NCBI GenBank assembly: GCA_041906305.1
Contig: JAYRJL010000001.1
Location: forward strand, 372,001 to 436,000
Length of the DNA stretch: 64,000 nucleotides
Direction of reading: 5' to 3'
From: SHVZ01 sp041906305
GTDB taxonomy: Bacteria > Pseudomonadota > Alphaproteobacteria > SHVZ01
In this document: piece by piece, positions 1-10,012 of the stretch
Layout of the letters: every line of letters starts with the position of its first letter
How positions within the stretch are numbered: position 1 is the stretch's first letter
The notes under the pieces: model-generated
Database searches by the model: none
Seen by the model: only the letters and a program-made list of their open reading frames with translations
Told to the model about the DNA's origin: nothing
Program-made: the position numbers and the translations under genes

Positions 1-1021
1 CCTTGGTGAAGCGCGGATCGATCAGCGGCGAGAGCGCGATCACCAGCGCGCCGGGCGGCAGCACGCGCGGCGGCAGGAGATCGAGTCTCTGGAAACTGTA
101 GTTGGCGGCCATGCTGGTCGGCAGCAGCGCTTCCAGTAGCGTCTCGATCTGGCGCCGTCCGGTGCGCGGGCGGATCCACTGGATGTTGCCGCCATAGGTG
201 ATGAGGCCGACGCGGTCGCGATGGTGCAGGTAGCCGGTCGCCAGCGCCGCCGCCGCCTTCACGCAATAGTCGAGGCTGGAGTCCGGCGGCCGGCCGATAT
301 CGGCGGTGGTGTCGAGCAGGATGACGACGTCGGCGTTCCGCTCCTCGTGGAACTCGGTGACGTAGAGCCGGCCGGTGCGAAGCGACGCACGCCAGTTGAT
401 CTGGCGCAGCAGGTCGCCCGAGCCATAGGGCCGGAGGTTGCCTGGCTCCAGCCCCTGGCCGAGCTTGGCGGAGACGTGGTTGCCGAAGGACGAGCGTTGC
501 CGCTGCGGCCGGGGCAGGTGGCGGATCGGCACCGCGGCCGGATAGACCTTCACGCGCTTCGGATCGTCGTGCCGTCCCTCGACCGCGCTCAAGCCCGCCG
601 CGTCCCAGGCGCGGTAGTGGAAGCGGCCGAGCTTCACATGGCCGCGGGCGAGCAGGCGGACCTCGATGGTCCAGCTCTCGCTCTCGCCGGCACCGAGGCT
701 CAGCACGCGCCGCGCGCTGCCCGAGGCGAGATCGGTCAGCACCGGCAGACGATAGAGGACCTCGATGCAGGGGAGCGCCGTGCGCGCGGTCAGCGTGATC
801 GTGACCGCGATCGGCTCGCCCTCGGTGGCCCGGTCGGTCGAGAGTTCGTGGCTCAGCGTGAAGCCTACCTCGGGGCGAGGGCCATGGGCGCGCAGGACGA
901 AGAGCAGCAGCGGCACGGCGGCGGCCACGAGCTCGATGCGGTCGACCGCGACCGCCCCCAGCAGCGCCGCCGCGGCCACGGCCGCCAGCGCGAAGACGAG
1001 CGGTGACGCCCTGCCCGTCAC
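1..1021 (-). CDS. DUF58 domain-containing protein, C-terminus cut by window edge
   Basis: Reverse-strand frame open from a GTG at 1019-1021 to the window edge (about 340 codons, no stop reached). The N-terminus has a hydrophobic stretch (FALAAVAAAALLGAV), as in DUF58 proteins with N-terminal membrane segments. A later segment carries the DUF58 signature RPYGSGDLLRQINW followed by G-x-LYVTE, and then a vWA-like strand VVILLDTTADIG. It starts 10 bp after the MoxR ATPase stop, the standard partner arrangement. In other bacteria MoxR/DUF58 pairs act as chaperone-like modules for envelope or metalloprotein assembly; the client here is unknown. The start is inferred, since the upstream purine-rich signal is weak. 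Confidence 0.85.
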   Translation of the reverse strand, partial: MTGRASPLVFALAAVAAAALLGAVAVDRIELVAAAVPLLLFVLRAHGPRPEVGFTLSHELSTDRATEGEPIAVTITLTARTALPCIEVLYRLPVLTDLASGSARRVLSLGAGESESWTIEVRLLARGHVKLGRFHYRAWDAAGLSAVEGRHDDPKRVKVYPAAVPIRHLPRPQRQRSSFGNHVSAKLGQGLEPGNLRPYGSGDLLRQINWRASLRTGRLYVTEFHEERNADVVILLDTTADIGRPPDSSLDYCVKAAAALATGYLHHRDRVGLITYGGNIQWIRPRTGRRQIETLLEALLPTSMAANYSFQRLDLLPPRVLPPGALVIALSPLIDPRFTK

Positions 1022-1031
1022 GATCGGCTGC

Positions 1032-1984
<953 letters not shown>

Positions 1985-1988
<4 letters not shown>

Positions 1989-2458
1989 TTCTTCTTCTCC
2001 AGGTGATCGACGAGGCGGGAGATTTCGTCCAGCGACGGACCGCGGCGCTTGCTCCAGTGCGGCGGCGGCACCGGCAGGTCGCCCTCGGCCTCGCCGGGCC
2101 TGGCGGCGAGCGTGCGCAGGCGCGGCCACAGCACGCGGTCGAAATAGCGCCGGCTGTTGCGGCTGTGCCTGATCTCGTCGCGGAGCTGGCCGTAGCTCGC
2201 ATCGACACGGATCGTCGGCTGCGCCGGCTCCAGCGCCTTGTCGAAGCCGTTCGGATCGTCGTTGCGGAAGGCGCCGATCACGCGACCGATCAGGTGCGCC
2301 AGCATCAGCACCAGGCCGGCGGCCAGGGCGACGCGCAGGATGATCGGCCGCTGCTCGGCCGGAAAGAAGGTCAGCGCCGCGACCGCCGCGATCGCGATCG
2401 TCGGGATGATCTTGAGGACGACCGAGCGCCGCGTGGTGTCGTCAACGGCGGGGCGCAT
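1985..2458 (-). CDS. Small two-TM membrane protein of the MoxR/DUF58 operon
   Basis: 157 residues. Two predicted membrane segments (about residues 13-32 and 38-62) are followed by a soluble, charged C-terminal half with a tyrosine/arginine-rich stretch (RHSRNSRRYFDRVLWPRL) and a Lys tail. No named domain recognised. It sits between the DUF4129 gene (17 bp overlap) and moxR (4 bp overlap), where many alphaproteobacteria carry a small membrane protein of this kind, so a role in the same membrane complex is the best inference. Confidence 0.8.
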
Positions 2459-3434
2459 CGTCCGTCCGTTCCGCGATCGACTTCCGGATCGATACCAGCG
2501 CCTCCCAGGCCGTATCGCGCTCGTCCTCGCCGAGCGGGTGGCGGCTGAATCGCGCGACCTCGAAGAGGCGGGTAAGGGTCGTGACGTCCGTGGACTTCAG
2601 CGGGAGGGACCCCAGCGCGGTCCGCATGAACTCCACCGCCGTCTGCCACGGCGCGCGCTTCGTCTCGGCCAGCGCCAGGCTGCGCTCGAAGCGCGCATAG
2701 CAGCGGATGATCGCCTGGCGCGCGTCGCCGCCGGGGCGGGTCAGGTCGTCGATCGTCTCCTCGGCGGCGTCCGCGATCTCGCGGGCGACGCGCTCGCGCT
2801 CGGCCCGCTGGGCGCGCTCCGCCATCTTCTGGCGCACGCGCTCGACCGCGAGGAGAACCGACGTGGCCGCGGTCGCGATCATGCCGACGACGAACAGCGT
2901 GTGCAGGATCGGGACGATCCATTCGGGGACGCTGGCCTCGATGTCGGAGGTGAAGCCGGTGAGAGACGCCTCGCTTTCCGCATCCGGCCCCTCGGCCTGC
3001 TCGAAGACGCTCCAGTGCCGGAGGTCGATGTCCATGTCCCAGGGGTTGAGCAGAAGCAGGACGATGGCGAGGCCGATGCTGGCCGCGGACAGGGCCATCA
3101 GCAGCAGCTTGTCGCGCGCGTTCGGGTCGGCCTCGTTCTTCTTCTTGGCGCCGGCCGGCATGCCGCGCCGGCCGATCCAGAGCACCAGGATCGTGAACGC
3201 CATCGCGAACAGGGCGCCGCCGGCGAGCGCCAGCATCGCGTAGCGCTCGGTGGTGGCGATGGCGGCGCGCGACGGCCGCCACTCGGTCCAGGCCCAGGGC
3301 GATTCCGGCAAGGTGCCGAGGATCGCGAGCGCCAGGCCCAGCGCCGCCAGCGCCAGCGGCCAGAGCCGGCGTGCGCCGCCGGCGTCCGGCGGATCGCCGG
3401 GAAGGATGATCTCGTGGTCCTTGGGCCCGCTCAT
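2442..3434 (-). CDS. DUF4129 domain-containing membrane protein
   Basis: 330 residues. N-terminal membrane segments at about 24-42, 68-90 and 110-128, a periplasmic-type loop, a further segment at about 170-192, then a coiled-coil/charged stretch and a C-terminal DUF4129-like domain (DDLTRPGGDARQAIIRCYARFERSL, followed by a conserved LTRLFEVARFSRHPL motif). DUF4129 domains commonly occur in operons with MoxR and DUF58, sometimes fused to transglutaminases; no transglutaminase domain is present here. First gene of the four-gene operon, beginning 25 bp after the DUF1513 gene on the same strand, so read-through from the imelysin operon is possible. Confidence 0.85.
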   Translation of the reverse strand: MSGPKDHEIILPGDPPDAGGARRLWPLALAALGLALAILGTLPESPWAWTEWRPSRAAIATTERYAMLALAGGALFAMAFTILVLWIGRRGMPAGAKKKNEADPNARDKLLLMALSAASIGLAIVLLLLNPWDMDIDLRHWSVFEQAEGPDAESEASLTGFTSDIEASVPEWIVPILHTLFVVGMIATAATSVLLAVERVRQKMAERAQRAERERVAREIADAAEETIDDLTRPGGDARQAIIRCYARFERSLALAETKRAPWQTAVEFMRTALGSLPLKSTDVTTLTRLFEVARFSRHPLGEDERDTAWEALVSIRKSIAERTDDAPRR

Positions 3435-3459
3435 CGCGGGCGAGATTAGCGCAACCGCG

Positions 3460-4431
3460 CTAGATCGACTTCAGATGATTGTCCCAGGTGACTTCGTGCG
3501 ACATGCGCCGGCCGCCGGGAAGGATCAGGTCGCCGCGTCCGCCGCTGAGCGCGAAGCCGGATCCGAGCGCCGCGACGCCGCAGACGTCCGGCAGGCGATG
3601 CGAAACCGCGCCGGGGTGCTCGAGTGCCAGCGCGCCATGCGGCGAGGTCAGGCACAGGCGTTCGCCGTTGGATGCCACGGCGCCGCAGTATCCCCGAAGC
3701 TCGCCCTGCACGCGGCCGAGATCGACCCAGTCGAGGGCGTCGCCGCGCCAGAGTGCCAGCAGCGGGAGCACCGGATCGGCTTGTCCTCGATCCTGTGCGA
3801 CGACCGCGACGGCGCCGCCGGGAAGGCGTGCGAGGTGGCGAAGGCTCAGGTGATCCAGCTCCACCTCGCGCTTCGCCGTGATCCCGCCGGCGGGATCGAG
3901 GCGGACGAGCGAGGAGGGCTCGACCGGATCGCCGCCATTGGCGACGACGAGGCCGCCGTCGACGAGGAGCAGCTCGTGCGGATCGACGCCCCCGGTCTTC
4001 CAGAGTGCGATCCGCTTGCTCGACTGGATGTCGAGCACCGCGACGCGGCCGTGGCCGTCGGCGTCGCTCGCGGTCAGCGCCAGCCGCCCGTCGCCGAGGT
4101 CCACGGCATGGCCGCCATACTCGACGTCGTCCGCCGGCCAGACCGTCGCGTCGCCGCGGCGGAGATCGAGCTTCATCACCCAGCGGCCAGGCCGGCGCGC
4201 CGAGACGAACAGCGTGTCGCCGGTCGCCGAGAGCGCCATGCCATGGCCGCGGCCCGGCATCGATTTCCGCCAGAGGATGGTGCCGGCCTCGTCGAGGCCG
4301 TACACGGCATCGCCAACACCGTCCCGTCCGCAGGCGAAGAGGGCCGCCGCGTGCGGCGCGGCGCGCGCGGCGAAGGGCAGCGCGGCGAATCCTGCGATCA
4401 GCGTGCGTCGGTCAATCGCCATCGAGCGCAT
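3460..4431 (-). CDS. DUF1513 beta-propeller-like protein of imelysin operon
   Basis: 323 residues with an N-terminal export signal (RRTLIAGFAALPFAARA, twin-arginine-like). The body resembles DUF1513 proteins: Gly/Asp-rich repeats such as GGHAVDLGDGRLALTASD and VDPHELLLVDGGLVVANGG, consistent with a periplasmic propeller. The ATG at 4429-4431 lies 20 bp inside the preceding imelysin gene; a second ATG at 4420-4422 is equally possible. Last gene of a four-gene set matching the imelysin/di-heme/DUF1513 clusters linked to iron in Pseudomonas and others. Its own molecular role is not established. Confidence 0.85.
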   Translation of the reverse strand: MRSMAIDRRTLIAGFAALPFAARAAPHAAALFACGRDGVGDAVYGLDEAGTILWRKSMPGRGHGMALSATGDTLFVSARRPGRWVMKLDLRRGDATVWPADDVEYGGHAVDLGDGRLALTASDADGHGRVAVLDIQSSKRIALWKTGGVDPHELLLVDGGLVVANGGDPVEPSSLVRLDPAGGITAKREVELDHLSLRHLARLPGGAVAVVAQDRGQADPVLPLLALWRGDALDWVDLGRVQGELRGYCGAVASNGERLCLTSPHGALALEHPGAVSHRLPDVCGVAALGSGFALSGGRGDLILPGGRRMSHEVTWDNHLKSI

Positions 4432-5425
4432 TGAAGCCGACCGGGATGTCGAGCGCCGGCGCCAGCTTCTCGGCGAACAGGGTCTTCAGCATCGCGGCGT
4501 CGGCGCGCAGCTTCTCGAGCATCGGCCGCTTCGACGCGTCGGCCAGCGCCGCGTCGAGATCGAGGTCCCTTGTCCGTGCGGCGAGATCGTCGAGGCGCTT
4601 CGTCAGGTCGGCCGTGAGCGCGCGGTTCTCCAGGCGCGGTGCGAAGACCTTGAAGAGATCGCGCGCCGCCTCGACGTCGATGGCGACCGCCGCCCCCGAC
4701 TGCCGGCTCCGCCAGAGCTCGGCCATCTGCGGGCGCTGGTCCTTCGCCGTCTTGCCGAGGGGCCGCGCCAGCTTGTGATCGGCGACAAGCTCGACCGCCT
4801 GGTGCAGCGCCTTGAAGAGATCGAGCGTCGCCTCCTTCGGTTCCTTGTAGGGAACGAGGTCGCCCTTCGCGGCGATGAACTCCTTCGGATAGGCGCTTTC
4901 GTCGCGCCACTCTGCGTGCATGGCCTTGGCCATCCCGGCGAGATTCTCCGCCACGGCCTTCGCCCAGGTGCAGCGGAACGGCTCGGAGGTGAGCTTCGTG
5001 GCCTCGCCCGCGTCGAACAGCACGCGCTCGAGCGCGGTCAGCCCTTGCACCGCGACGCTGCCGGTGGCGAAGCCCGGAAGCTGGCCGGCCTGGAACAGGT
5101 CGGCCAGCTGGCGCGGTACGCTGTTGCGCGGATCCGGCCAGAAGGCGAAGCGCTGATGGCGGTTCTGCAGGAGCGCCGGGCCGAACCTGAGATGCTGGGC
5201 GCCCTGCCAGGCACGCATCGTTTCGATCCAGTCGCGGCGAAGCCTGGCGAGATCGGCGCAGCCGGCTTCCGTAGCGGCGGCGAAGCGCTGCGCCACCTCG
5301 TCAAGCTTCGCGAAGCGCGGCTGGATGTGCGCGCGCACGGCAGCCTCGTTGATCGCGCGATAGTCGGTCTCGGCACGCGCGACGTGCGACGTGAGCAGCA
5401 GCAGGGCGGCTAGAAGGAAGCGCAT
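4412..5425 (-). CDS. Imelysin family protein (second copy, GxHxxE-less)
   Basis: 337 residues with a clear signal peptide (MRFLLAALLLLTSHVARA). Helical imelysin/peptidase M75 fold suggested by WIETMRAWQGAQHLRFGP near the N-terminus and FALPDPR-like and GLTALERVLF segments. The canonical GxHxxE metal motif of the first imelysin is absent here: the equivalent position reads GLTALERVLF. That matches the imelysin-like proteins commonly encoded as the second copy in these operons. ATG overlaps the cytochrome stop by one base. Probably periplasmic, with an iron-related function inferred from context. Confidence 0.88.
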   Translation of the reverse strand: MRFLLAALLLLTSHVARAETDYRAINEAAVRAHIQPRFAKLDEVAQRFAAATEAGCADLARLRRDWIETMRAWQGAQHLRFGPALLQNRHQRFAFWPDPRNSVPRQLADLFQAGQLPGFATGSVAVQGLTALERVLFDAGEATKLTSEPFRCTWAKAVAENLAGMAKAMHAEWRDESAYPKEFIAAKGDLVPYKEPKEATLDLFKALHQAVELVADHKLARPLGKTAKDQRPQMAELWRSRQSGAAVAIDVEAARDLFKVFAPRLENRALTADLTKRLDDLAARTRDLDLDAALADASKRPMLEKLRADAAMLKTLFAEKLAPALDIPVGFNALDGD

Positions 5426-6789
5426 CAGAGCGATCCGAGGAATGCGATCAGCGCGTCGCGATCGGTCTTCGACAGCGCGGCGGCGCGGTCGCGCGCCTTC
5501 TTCGCCTCGCCGCCATGCCAGAGGATGGCTTCGAGGATGCCGTCGGCGCGGCCGTCATGCAGCAGCAGGAAGTGGTCGTTGACCTGCCTGGTGAGGCCGA
5601 GCCCCCAGAGCGGCGGCGTCCGCCACACGCTGCCGCGCGGGCCGTCGTCGGCGAGATCGTCGCCCATGTCGTGCAGCAGCATGTCGGAGTAGGGCCAGAT
5701 CGTCTGGCCGGAGAGCTCGGGACGGTCCGGATGATGGCCGGTCACCTGCTTCGGCGTGTGGCAGGCGGCACAGCCGATCTCGGTGAACAGCGCCTGGCCG
5801 CGCCGGATCTTCGGCGCGCCGATGCCTTCGCGCGCCGGGACCGCCAGGTGGCGCGAGTAGAAGACGGTCAGGTCGAACAGCTTCGCCGGCACTTCGGTCT
5901 CGCCGTCCTCGGCGCCGTCGGGTGCTGCACGGCACGCCTTCTGCGCCGCGGTGCAGTCGCCGAAGCCCTCGGGGAAGGCCGATGTGCCGAGCCCCATGTC
6001 GTTGCGGAAGGCGATCGCGGTCTGGTCGGCGACGCTGGGGGCGTCGGCCTTCCAGCCGAAGCGGCCGAGCTTCACCGCGTTGCCTTCGGTCGGGCTGGGC
6101 GCGTAGTTGACCTTGCCCCTGATGCCGTCGCCGTCGCGATCGTCGGGATCGGACCTGGCGACGATGTCGGCTTCGGGGATCAGCTCCAGCAGGCCGCGCC
6201 CGATCATCGGCGAGGCCACGCGTGGCGACAGCGTCGTCTGTGGATCGAAGGCGCCATAGGCGGGCGCCGTCACCTTGTAGTGGGGCCGGCGCAGCGTGAC
6301 CGTGGTGCCGTCGCCCAGCTTCACCGGCTTCGGCGTGTGCGTGATCTCGACATGGGCCTCGGCCTCGAAGCCCTGGATGCCGAATGTCTGCAGCTGCCGG
6401 CCGTAGATCGGATCGGCCGAGCCGTCGGGGCGCGAGAGGGCGAAGACCAGCGACGAGGCGGTCTCGCCTGCAACCGGCGGGCGTCCGCGTCCGTCCTTCA
6501 GGTGGCAGGCCTGACAGGCGCGCGCGTTGTGCAGCGGGCCGAGGCCGTCGGAGCTCCGGGTCGAGGAGGGCGAGGCGACCCAGAGCTTCCGGAACACGCC
6601 GTCGCCGAGCTTGAAGTCGAGCTGCTTCTCGAACGACAGGTTGCCGGAGGGATTGGAGAAGGCGCTGCGGTTGCGCGGCCCCCGGCTCGTGGCGTCCCCG
6701 CCCGGACGGTCCTCGCCGGAATCCGCGAGGGCCGGGCCGGCGGCCCCGGCAAGCAGGACCGCCGCGAGAAGCAGTGCCGCGCGTCTCAC
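5425..6789 (-). CDS. Di-heme oxidoreductase, thiol-oxidoreductase-like cytochrome
   Basis: 454 residues from a GTG (6787-6789) that overlaps the imelysin stop as GTGA. Signal peptide VRRAALLLAAVLLAGAAGPALA. Two c-type heme sites: CQACH at residues 92-96 and CAACH at 340-344. A DPDDRDGDGIRGKVN stretch near 215 fits the family. This is the DUF1111/di-heme family always found beside imelysins. Proposed role: periplasmic electron transfer, perhaps redox chemistry on iron handled by the imelysins. Function is by family and neighbourhood, not demonstrated. Confidence 0.92.
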   Translation of the reverse strand: MRRAALLLAAVLLAGAAGPALADSGEDRPGGDATSRGPRNRSAFSNPSGNLSFEKQLDFKLGDGVFRKLWVASPSSTRSSDGLGPLHNARACQACHLKDGRGRPPVAGETASSLVFALSRPDGSADPIYGRQLQTFGIQGFEAEAHVEITHTPKPVKLGDGTTVTLRRPHYKVTAPAYGAFDPQTTLSPRVASPMIGRGLLELIPEADIVARSDPDDRDGDGIRGKVNYAPSPTEGNAVKLGRFGWKADAPSVADQTAIAFRNDMGLGTSAFPEGFGDCTAAQKACRAAPDGAEDGETEVPAKLFDLTVFYSRHLAVPAREGIGAPKIRRGQALFTEIGCAACHTPKQVTGHHPDRPELSGQTIWPYSDMLLHDMGDDLADDGPRGSVWRTPPLWGLGLTRQVNDHFLLLHDGRADGILEAILWHGGEAKKARDRAAALSKTDRDALIAFLGSL

Positions 6790-8039
6790 TTCTTCTTGCC
6801 GACCTTTCCGGGCGCATCGAGGCTGTCGGAGCCCTCGAAGGCGACCTTGCCGAGCTGCAGCGCGGCCGAGATGCGCTCCAGCGTTCGGGTCTGGTCGATC
6901 AGCGCCGCGATCACCGCCTCGATCGCGGCGGCGCCGGCGGTGTTGCCGTCGGCCAGCATCTGGTCGTAGCGCTCGACCGTCTCGGCGCGCTGCTTCAACG
7001 CCGTCGCCGCAGCGACCGACGCGTCGAGCTTCGCCTTCATCTCGGCATCGAGCGCCGGCTGTGCCGAGGCCACCAGATCGGAGAGGCCCGGGCCCTGGAC
7101 CCTGCCATAGCGGCCGAGATAGATCGCGCGCATGCCGACGATGTCGTTGTAGTGCGAGTTGTGCGTGTTGTCGGAGAAGCAGTCGTGCTCCTCCTCCGGA
7201 TCGTGCAACAGCAATCCCAGCTTCATGCGCTCGCCGGCGAGCTCGCCATAGGCGAGGCTGCCGAGGCCGGTGACGATCGCGGCGATGCCGGCCTTCGGAT
7301 CGGCGAGCAGCGCCTTCCGTGCCTCGCCGTCCTTCGCCCACTGCTTCGCCATCCAGGCGAGGTCGTCGACCAGGAGCTGGGTCGCGGCGACGAGATAGGC
7401 GGCGCGGCGGTCGCAGGGCGCGTGCGTGCAGGCATTGCCCCTGGCGTAGTCGGTCCAGGGCCGGTTGCCGGCGCCCGGGCCGGTACCGTTCAGGTCCTGG
7501 CCCCAGAGCAGGAACTCGATCGCGTGATAGCCGGTCGCGACATTGGCCTCGACGCCGCCCGCTTCCTGCAGGCTCCGCAGCGTCCGCCAGGTGATCTGGC
7601 GCGCGTCGACCTTCTTGCCGCCGATCGCGAGCCGCGGATGGGCGATGACGTTGGCGGTGTACCAGGGATTGGCGTCGGAGCTTTCGCCGTACTTCGCGCC
7701 GTCGACATAGTCGATCAGCCCTTCGTCGAGCGGCCAGGCGTTCACGCGGCCTTCCCATTCGTCGACGATCTTGTTGCCGAAGCGGTAGGCCTCGGTCTGC
7801 TGGTAGGGCTCGCGCGCGGCGATCCAGGCGGCGCGGGCAGCGGCCATCGCCGGCTCGGACGGCCGCTTCGCCAGGACCTCGATCGCGGACTGCAGCTTGC
7901 GCGCGCCGGCGAGGGCGTCGCCGTACATCGCCTGGGCGACGTCGGCATATGTCGCGAGCACGGATTCGGGCGTCGCCGCGCCCGAGGGGCCGGCCCACAG
8001 GCTTCCGGCAACCGCCAGTGCGGCAACAAGCTTCTTCAT
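6786..8039 (-). CDS. Imelysin family protein (peptidase M75)
   Basis: 417 residues. Start at ATG 8037-8039 gives a signal peptide (MKKLVAALAVAGSLWAGPSGA) and a purine-rich Shine-Dalgarno (GGATGGAAG); longer versions would run through the operator. The imelysin hallmark GxHxxE is intact (G170, H172, E175 in GYHAIEFLLWGQDL). The family is periplasmic or outer-membrane associated and linked to iron uptake; proteolysis has been claimed for some members but is not general. First gene of the imelysin operon, 23 bp downstream of a Fur-like inverted repeat. Confidence 0.93.
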   Translation of the reverse strand: MKKLVAALAVAGSLWAGPSGAATPESVLATYADVAQAMYGDALAGARKLQSAIEVLAKRPSEPAMAAARAAWIAAREPYQQTEAYRFGNKIVDEWEGRVNAWPLDEGLIDYVDGAKYGESSDANPWYTANVIAHPRLAIGGKKVDARQITWRTLRSLQEAGGVEANVATGYHAIEFLLWGQDLNGTGPGAGNRPWTDYARGNACTHAPCDRRAAYLVAATQLLVDDLAWMAKQWAKDGEARKALLADPKAGIAAIVTGLGSLAYGELAGERMKLGLLLHDPEEEHDCFSDNTHNSHYNDIVGMRAIYLGRYGRVQGPGLSDLVASAQPALDAEMKAKLDASVAAATALKQRAETVERYDQMLADGNTAGAAAIEAVIAALIDQTRTLERISAALQLGKVAFEGSDSLDAPGKVGKKK

Positions 8040-8061
8040 CAGTCTTCCATCCAGAATATGA

Positions 8062-8082
8062 AATTGCATATCACTCGCAATT
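8062..8082 (-). promoter_or_regulatory. Fur-like operator ahead of imelysin operon
   Basis: A 21-bp interrupted palindrome, AATTGC-N9-GCAATT, with perfect 6-bp arms, ends 23 bp upstream of the imelysin start codon. Size, AT-rich arms and position fit a Fur/Mur-type iron box. Imelysin operons are known Fur targets in other proteobacteria. Which regulator binds (Fur, Irr or RirA) cannot be told from sequence. Confidence 0.5.
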
Positions 8083-8171
8083 GCGGAAAGAGGCAAGGGT
8101 CTTTCTGGAGGCCCGCTGCGCCGGTCGGGGAGGAATCCCGCCGGGTGTCCGGGCGCCGGCGACGCCGCTTG

Positions 8172-8942
8172 CTACCCGATACCCCGGGCGATCATGGATA
8201 CGCCGACGACGCGCCCGTCCAGGTCGTGGATCGGCGACAGGCTGAGCGAGACCTCGGTGGTCGTTCCGTCCCGGCGACGACGAACCGTCGCCTGCCGGCC
8301 GACTTTCTCTCCGGCGACGACGCGCGCCAGGAGGGCGAGCTCCTCGTTCCGGTGCTCGTCGGGGGTCAGCGTGGCGGCCGCCATTCCGATCGCCTCTTCC
8401 GCCTTGTAGCCGAAGAGCCGTTCGGCGCCCTTGTTCCACGACCGGATGAGGCCCGAAAGATCGCGCTCCAGGATGGCGTCCTCCGAGGAGTCGACGATCG
8501 ATGCGAGACGCTGCTCGGCCTGGACGCGCAGGTCCTGCTGGCGCTCGGCGCGCCTCGTCTCCGATACGTCGCGCGCGACCTTGGTCGCGCCGATGACCCG
8601 CCCCTCGGCATCGCGGATCGGCGAGACGGACAACGAGATGTCGACGAGCGTACCGTCCTTGCGGCATCGGACGGTCCTGAAGTGGTCGAGCCTTTCGCCG
8701 CTCGCGATCAGCCGAAGGATGTAGGGCTCCTCCTTCTCGCGGTCCGGCGGGATCAGGACATAGACCGGCTTGCCGATCACCTCGTCCGCCTTGTAGCCGA
8801 ACAGCCTCTCGGCGCCGCGATTCCAGCTGTGGATCACCCCTTGCAGATCCTTGACGAGAATCGCGTCGTCCGACGTGTCGACGATGGCGGCGAGCTGCTG
8901 GTCGGTCAGCGCCTGCAGTTTTCCGGCAATCGGATCGGTCAA
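8172..8942 (-). CDS. Tandem PAS domain protein without output domain
   Basis: 256 residues consisting of two PAS/PAC units (about 10-130 and 140-256). The repeats are clearly homologous: AIVDTSDDAILVKDLQGVI with SWNRGAERLFGYKADEVIG in the first, SIVDSSEDAILERDLSGLI with SWNKGAERLFGYKAEEAIG in the second. Both PAC motifs (DGTLVDISLSVSPI and DGTTTEVSLSLSPI) are intact. No kinase, cyclase or HTH domain follows and the frame ends right after PAS2. Start is a TTG at 8940-8942, preceded by a GGAG-like signal. Could be a stand-alone sensor acting on a separate partner. Confidence 0.85.
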   Translation of the reverse strand: MTDPIAGKLQALTDQQLAAIVDTSDDAILVKDLQGVIHSWNRGAERLFGYKADEVIGKPVYVLIPPDREKEEPYILRLIASGERLDHFRTVRCRKDGTLVDISLSVSPIRDAEGRVIGATKVARDVSETRRAERQQDLRVQAEQRLASIVDSSEDAILERDLSGLIRSWNKGAERLFGYKAEEAIGMAAATLTPDEHRNEELALLARVVAGEKVGRQATVRRRRDGTTTEVSLSLSPIHDLDGRVVGVSMIARGIG

Positions 8943-9051
8943 GGACGGCTGCTCCGGTCGAAGCGGTTCGGCTGGATCCGGTCAAGAATACCGATCGCCT
9001 TCTCCAAGGCAATTTGCGAGCGTGCGCTCGCCGTCGCCCTCTGGGCCCGGC

Positions 9052-9978
9052 TCACGCCTCCGGGGCCGATTTGCCCTCGTTCTCGAGGGAGTGGACGATG
9101 TGCTCGGCAAGCAACGACGCCGGCCGCGAGATCGCCCCTGGAGTCCGGTAGAGAACGATCTCCGTATCGGGCAGTTCGGGCAGCCGATGCTCGCCAGCGG
9201 CGAGGACGATGGCACCGGCCGGCACCATGCCGCGCGGGAGAACGGAAAGCCCGAGCCCGGCGCGCACCGCGGCCTGGAGGCCGGCAAGGCTGGGGCTCGT
9301 GAAGACGACCTGCCATTTGCGCCCCGCGGCATCCAGGGCCGCGATCGCGCGCCGCCGGTAGACATCGGGCGCGGGAGCCAGGACGAGCGGCAGCGGCTTC
9401 GCCTCGTCGAGCACGAGCCGGGAGCTGGCGGCCCAGACGAGAACCTCGCGCCAGACGCCGACGCCGCCCTCGCCGGTGCCCGCCTGAGGCGCCGGCACGC
9501 CCTGCGGCTCGCGCTTGAACAGCACGAGGTCGTACTCGCCGCGCGAGAAGCCGCTCAAAAGGTTCACGGTGAAATCGCAGTTGACCGAGAGCGCCACCCT
9601 CGGATGAGCGCGCGCGAACCTTCCGAGGATGTCCGGAAGATGGGAGGTCGCGAAGTCCTCCGGCGTGCCGAGGCGGACAAGGCCCTCGACCTCCGGCTCC
9701 ATGATCCTGGCGCTCGCCTCGTCGCAGAGCTGGAGGACCTGGCGAGCATAGTTCAGCAGGATTTCGCCTTCGGTCGTCAGCACGCGCTGCCCGCCCGCCC
9801 CGCCGTCGCGCTCGAATACGCGGCGACCGAGACCCTGCTCGAGCTTCTTTATCTGAAGCGAGACCGTGGGCTGGCTTCGACCCACGCGCTCCGCCGCGCG
9901 GGTGAAGCTCCCATTGTCGGCGATCTCGACGAAGGTCCGGAGAAGATCGAGGTCGAAGGGCGGACGCGAAACCGGCAT
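9052..9978 (-). CDS. LysR family transcriptional regulator
   Basis: 308 residues. N-terminal winged HTH (LDLLRTFVEIADNGSFTRAA, QPTVSLQIKKLEQGLGRRVF) and a C-terminal periplasmic-binding-like effector domain. Divergent from the SbtA-type permease gene with a 153-bp shared intergenic region containing a T-N11-A palindrome (10013-10029). This arrangement predicts control of the permease and of itself. Effector unknown; bicarbonate or a carbon-status metabolite is a guess from the neighbour. Confidence 0.92.
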   Translation of the reverse strand: MPVSRPPFDLDLLRTFVEIADNGSFTRAAERVGRSQPTVSLQIKKLEQGLGRRVFERDGGAGGQRVLTTEGEILLNYARQVLQLCDEASARIMEPEVEGLVRLGTPEDFATSHLPDILGRFARAHPRVALSVNCDFTVNLLSGFSRGEYDLVLFKREPQGVPAPQAGTGEGGVGVWREVLVWAASSRLVLDEAKPLPLVLAPAPDVYRRRAIAALDAAGRKWQVVFTSPSLAGLQAAVRAGLGLSVLPRGMVPAGAIVLAAGEHRLPELPDTEIVLYRTPGAISRPASLLAEHIVHSLENEGKSAPEA

Positions 9979-10012
9979 GCGCGGGATGATGCCTATGGGG
10001 CCCGCGAATGCA

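Noticed and set aside
5425..7998. 857-codon minus-strand frame covering two genes
   Set aside because: Its N-terminal half is an out-of-frame reading of the imelysin gene, rich in Arg and Pro. Only the part from the GTG at 6789 codes for the di-heme protein.
9017..9032. GCGAGC-GTGC-GCTCGC hairpin as LysR terminator
   Set aside because: Lacks a T-run on either strand; probably chance in GC-rich DNA.
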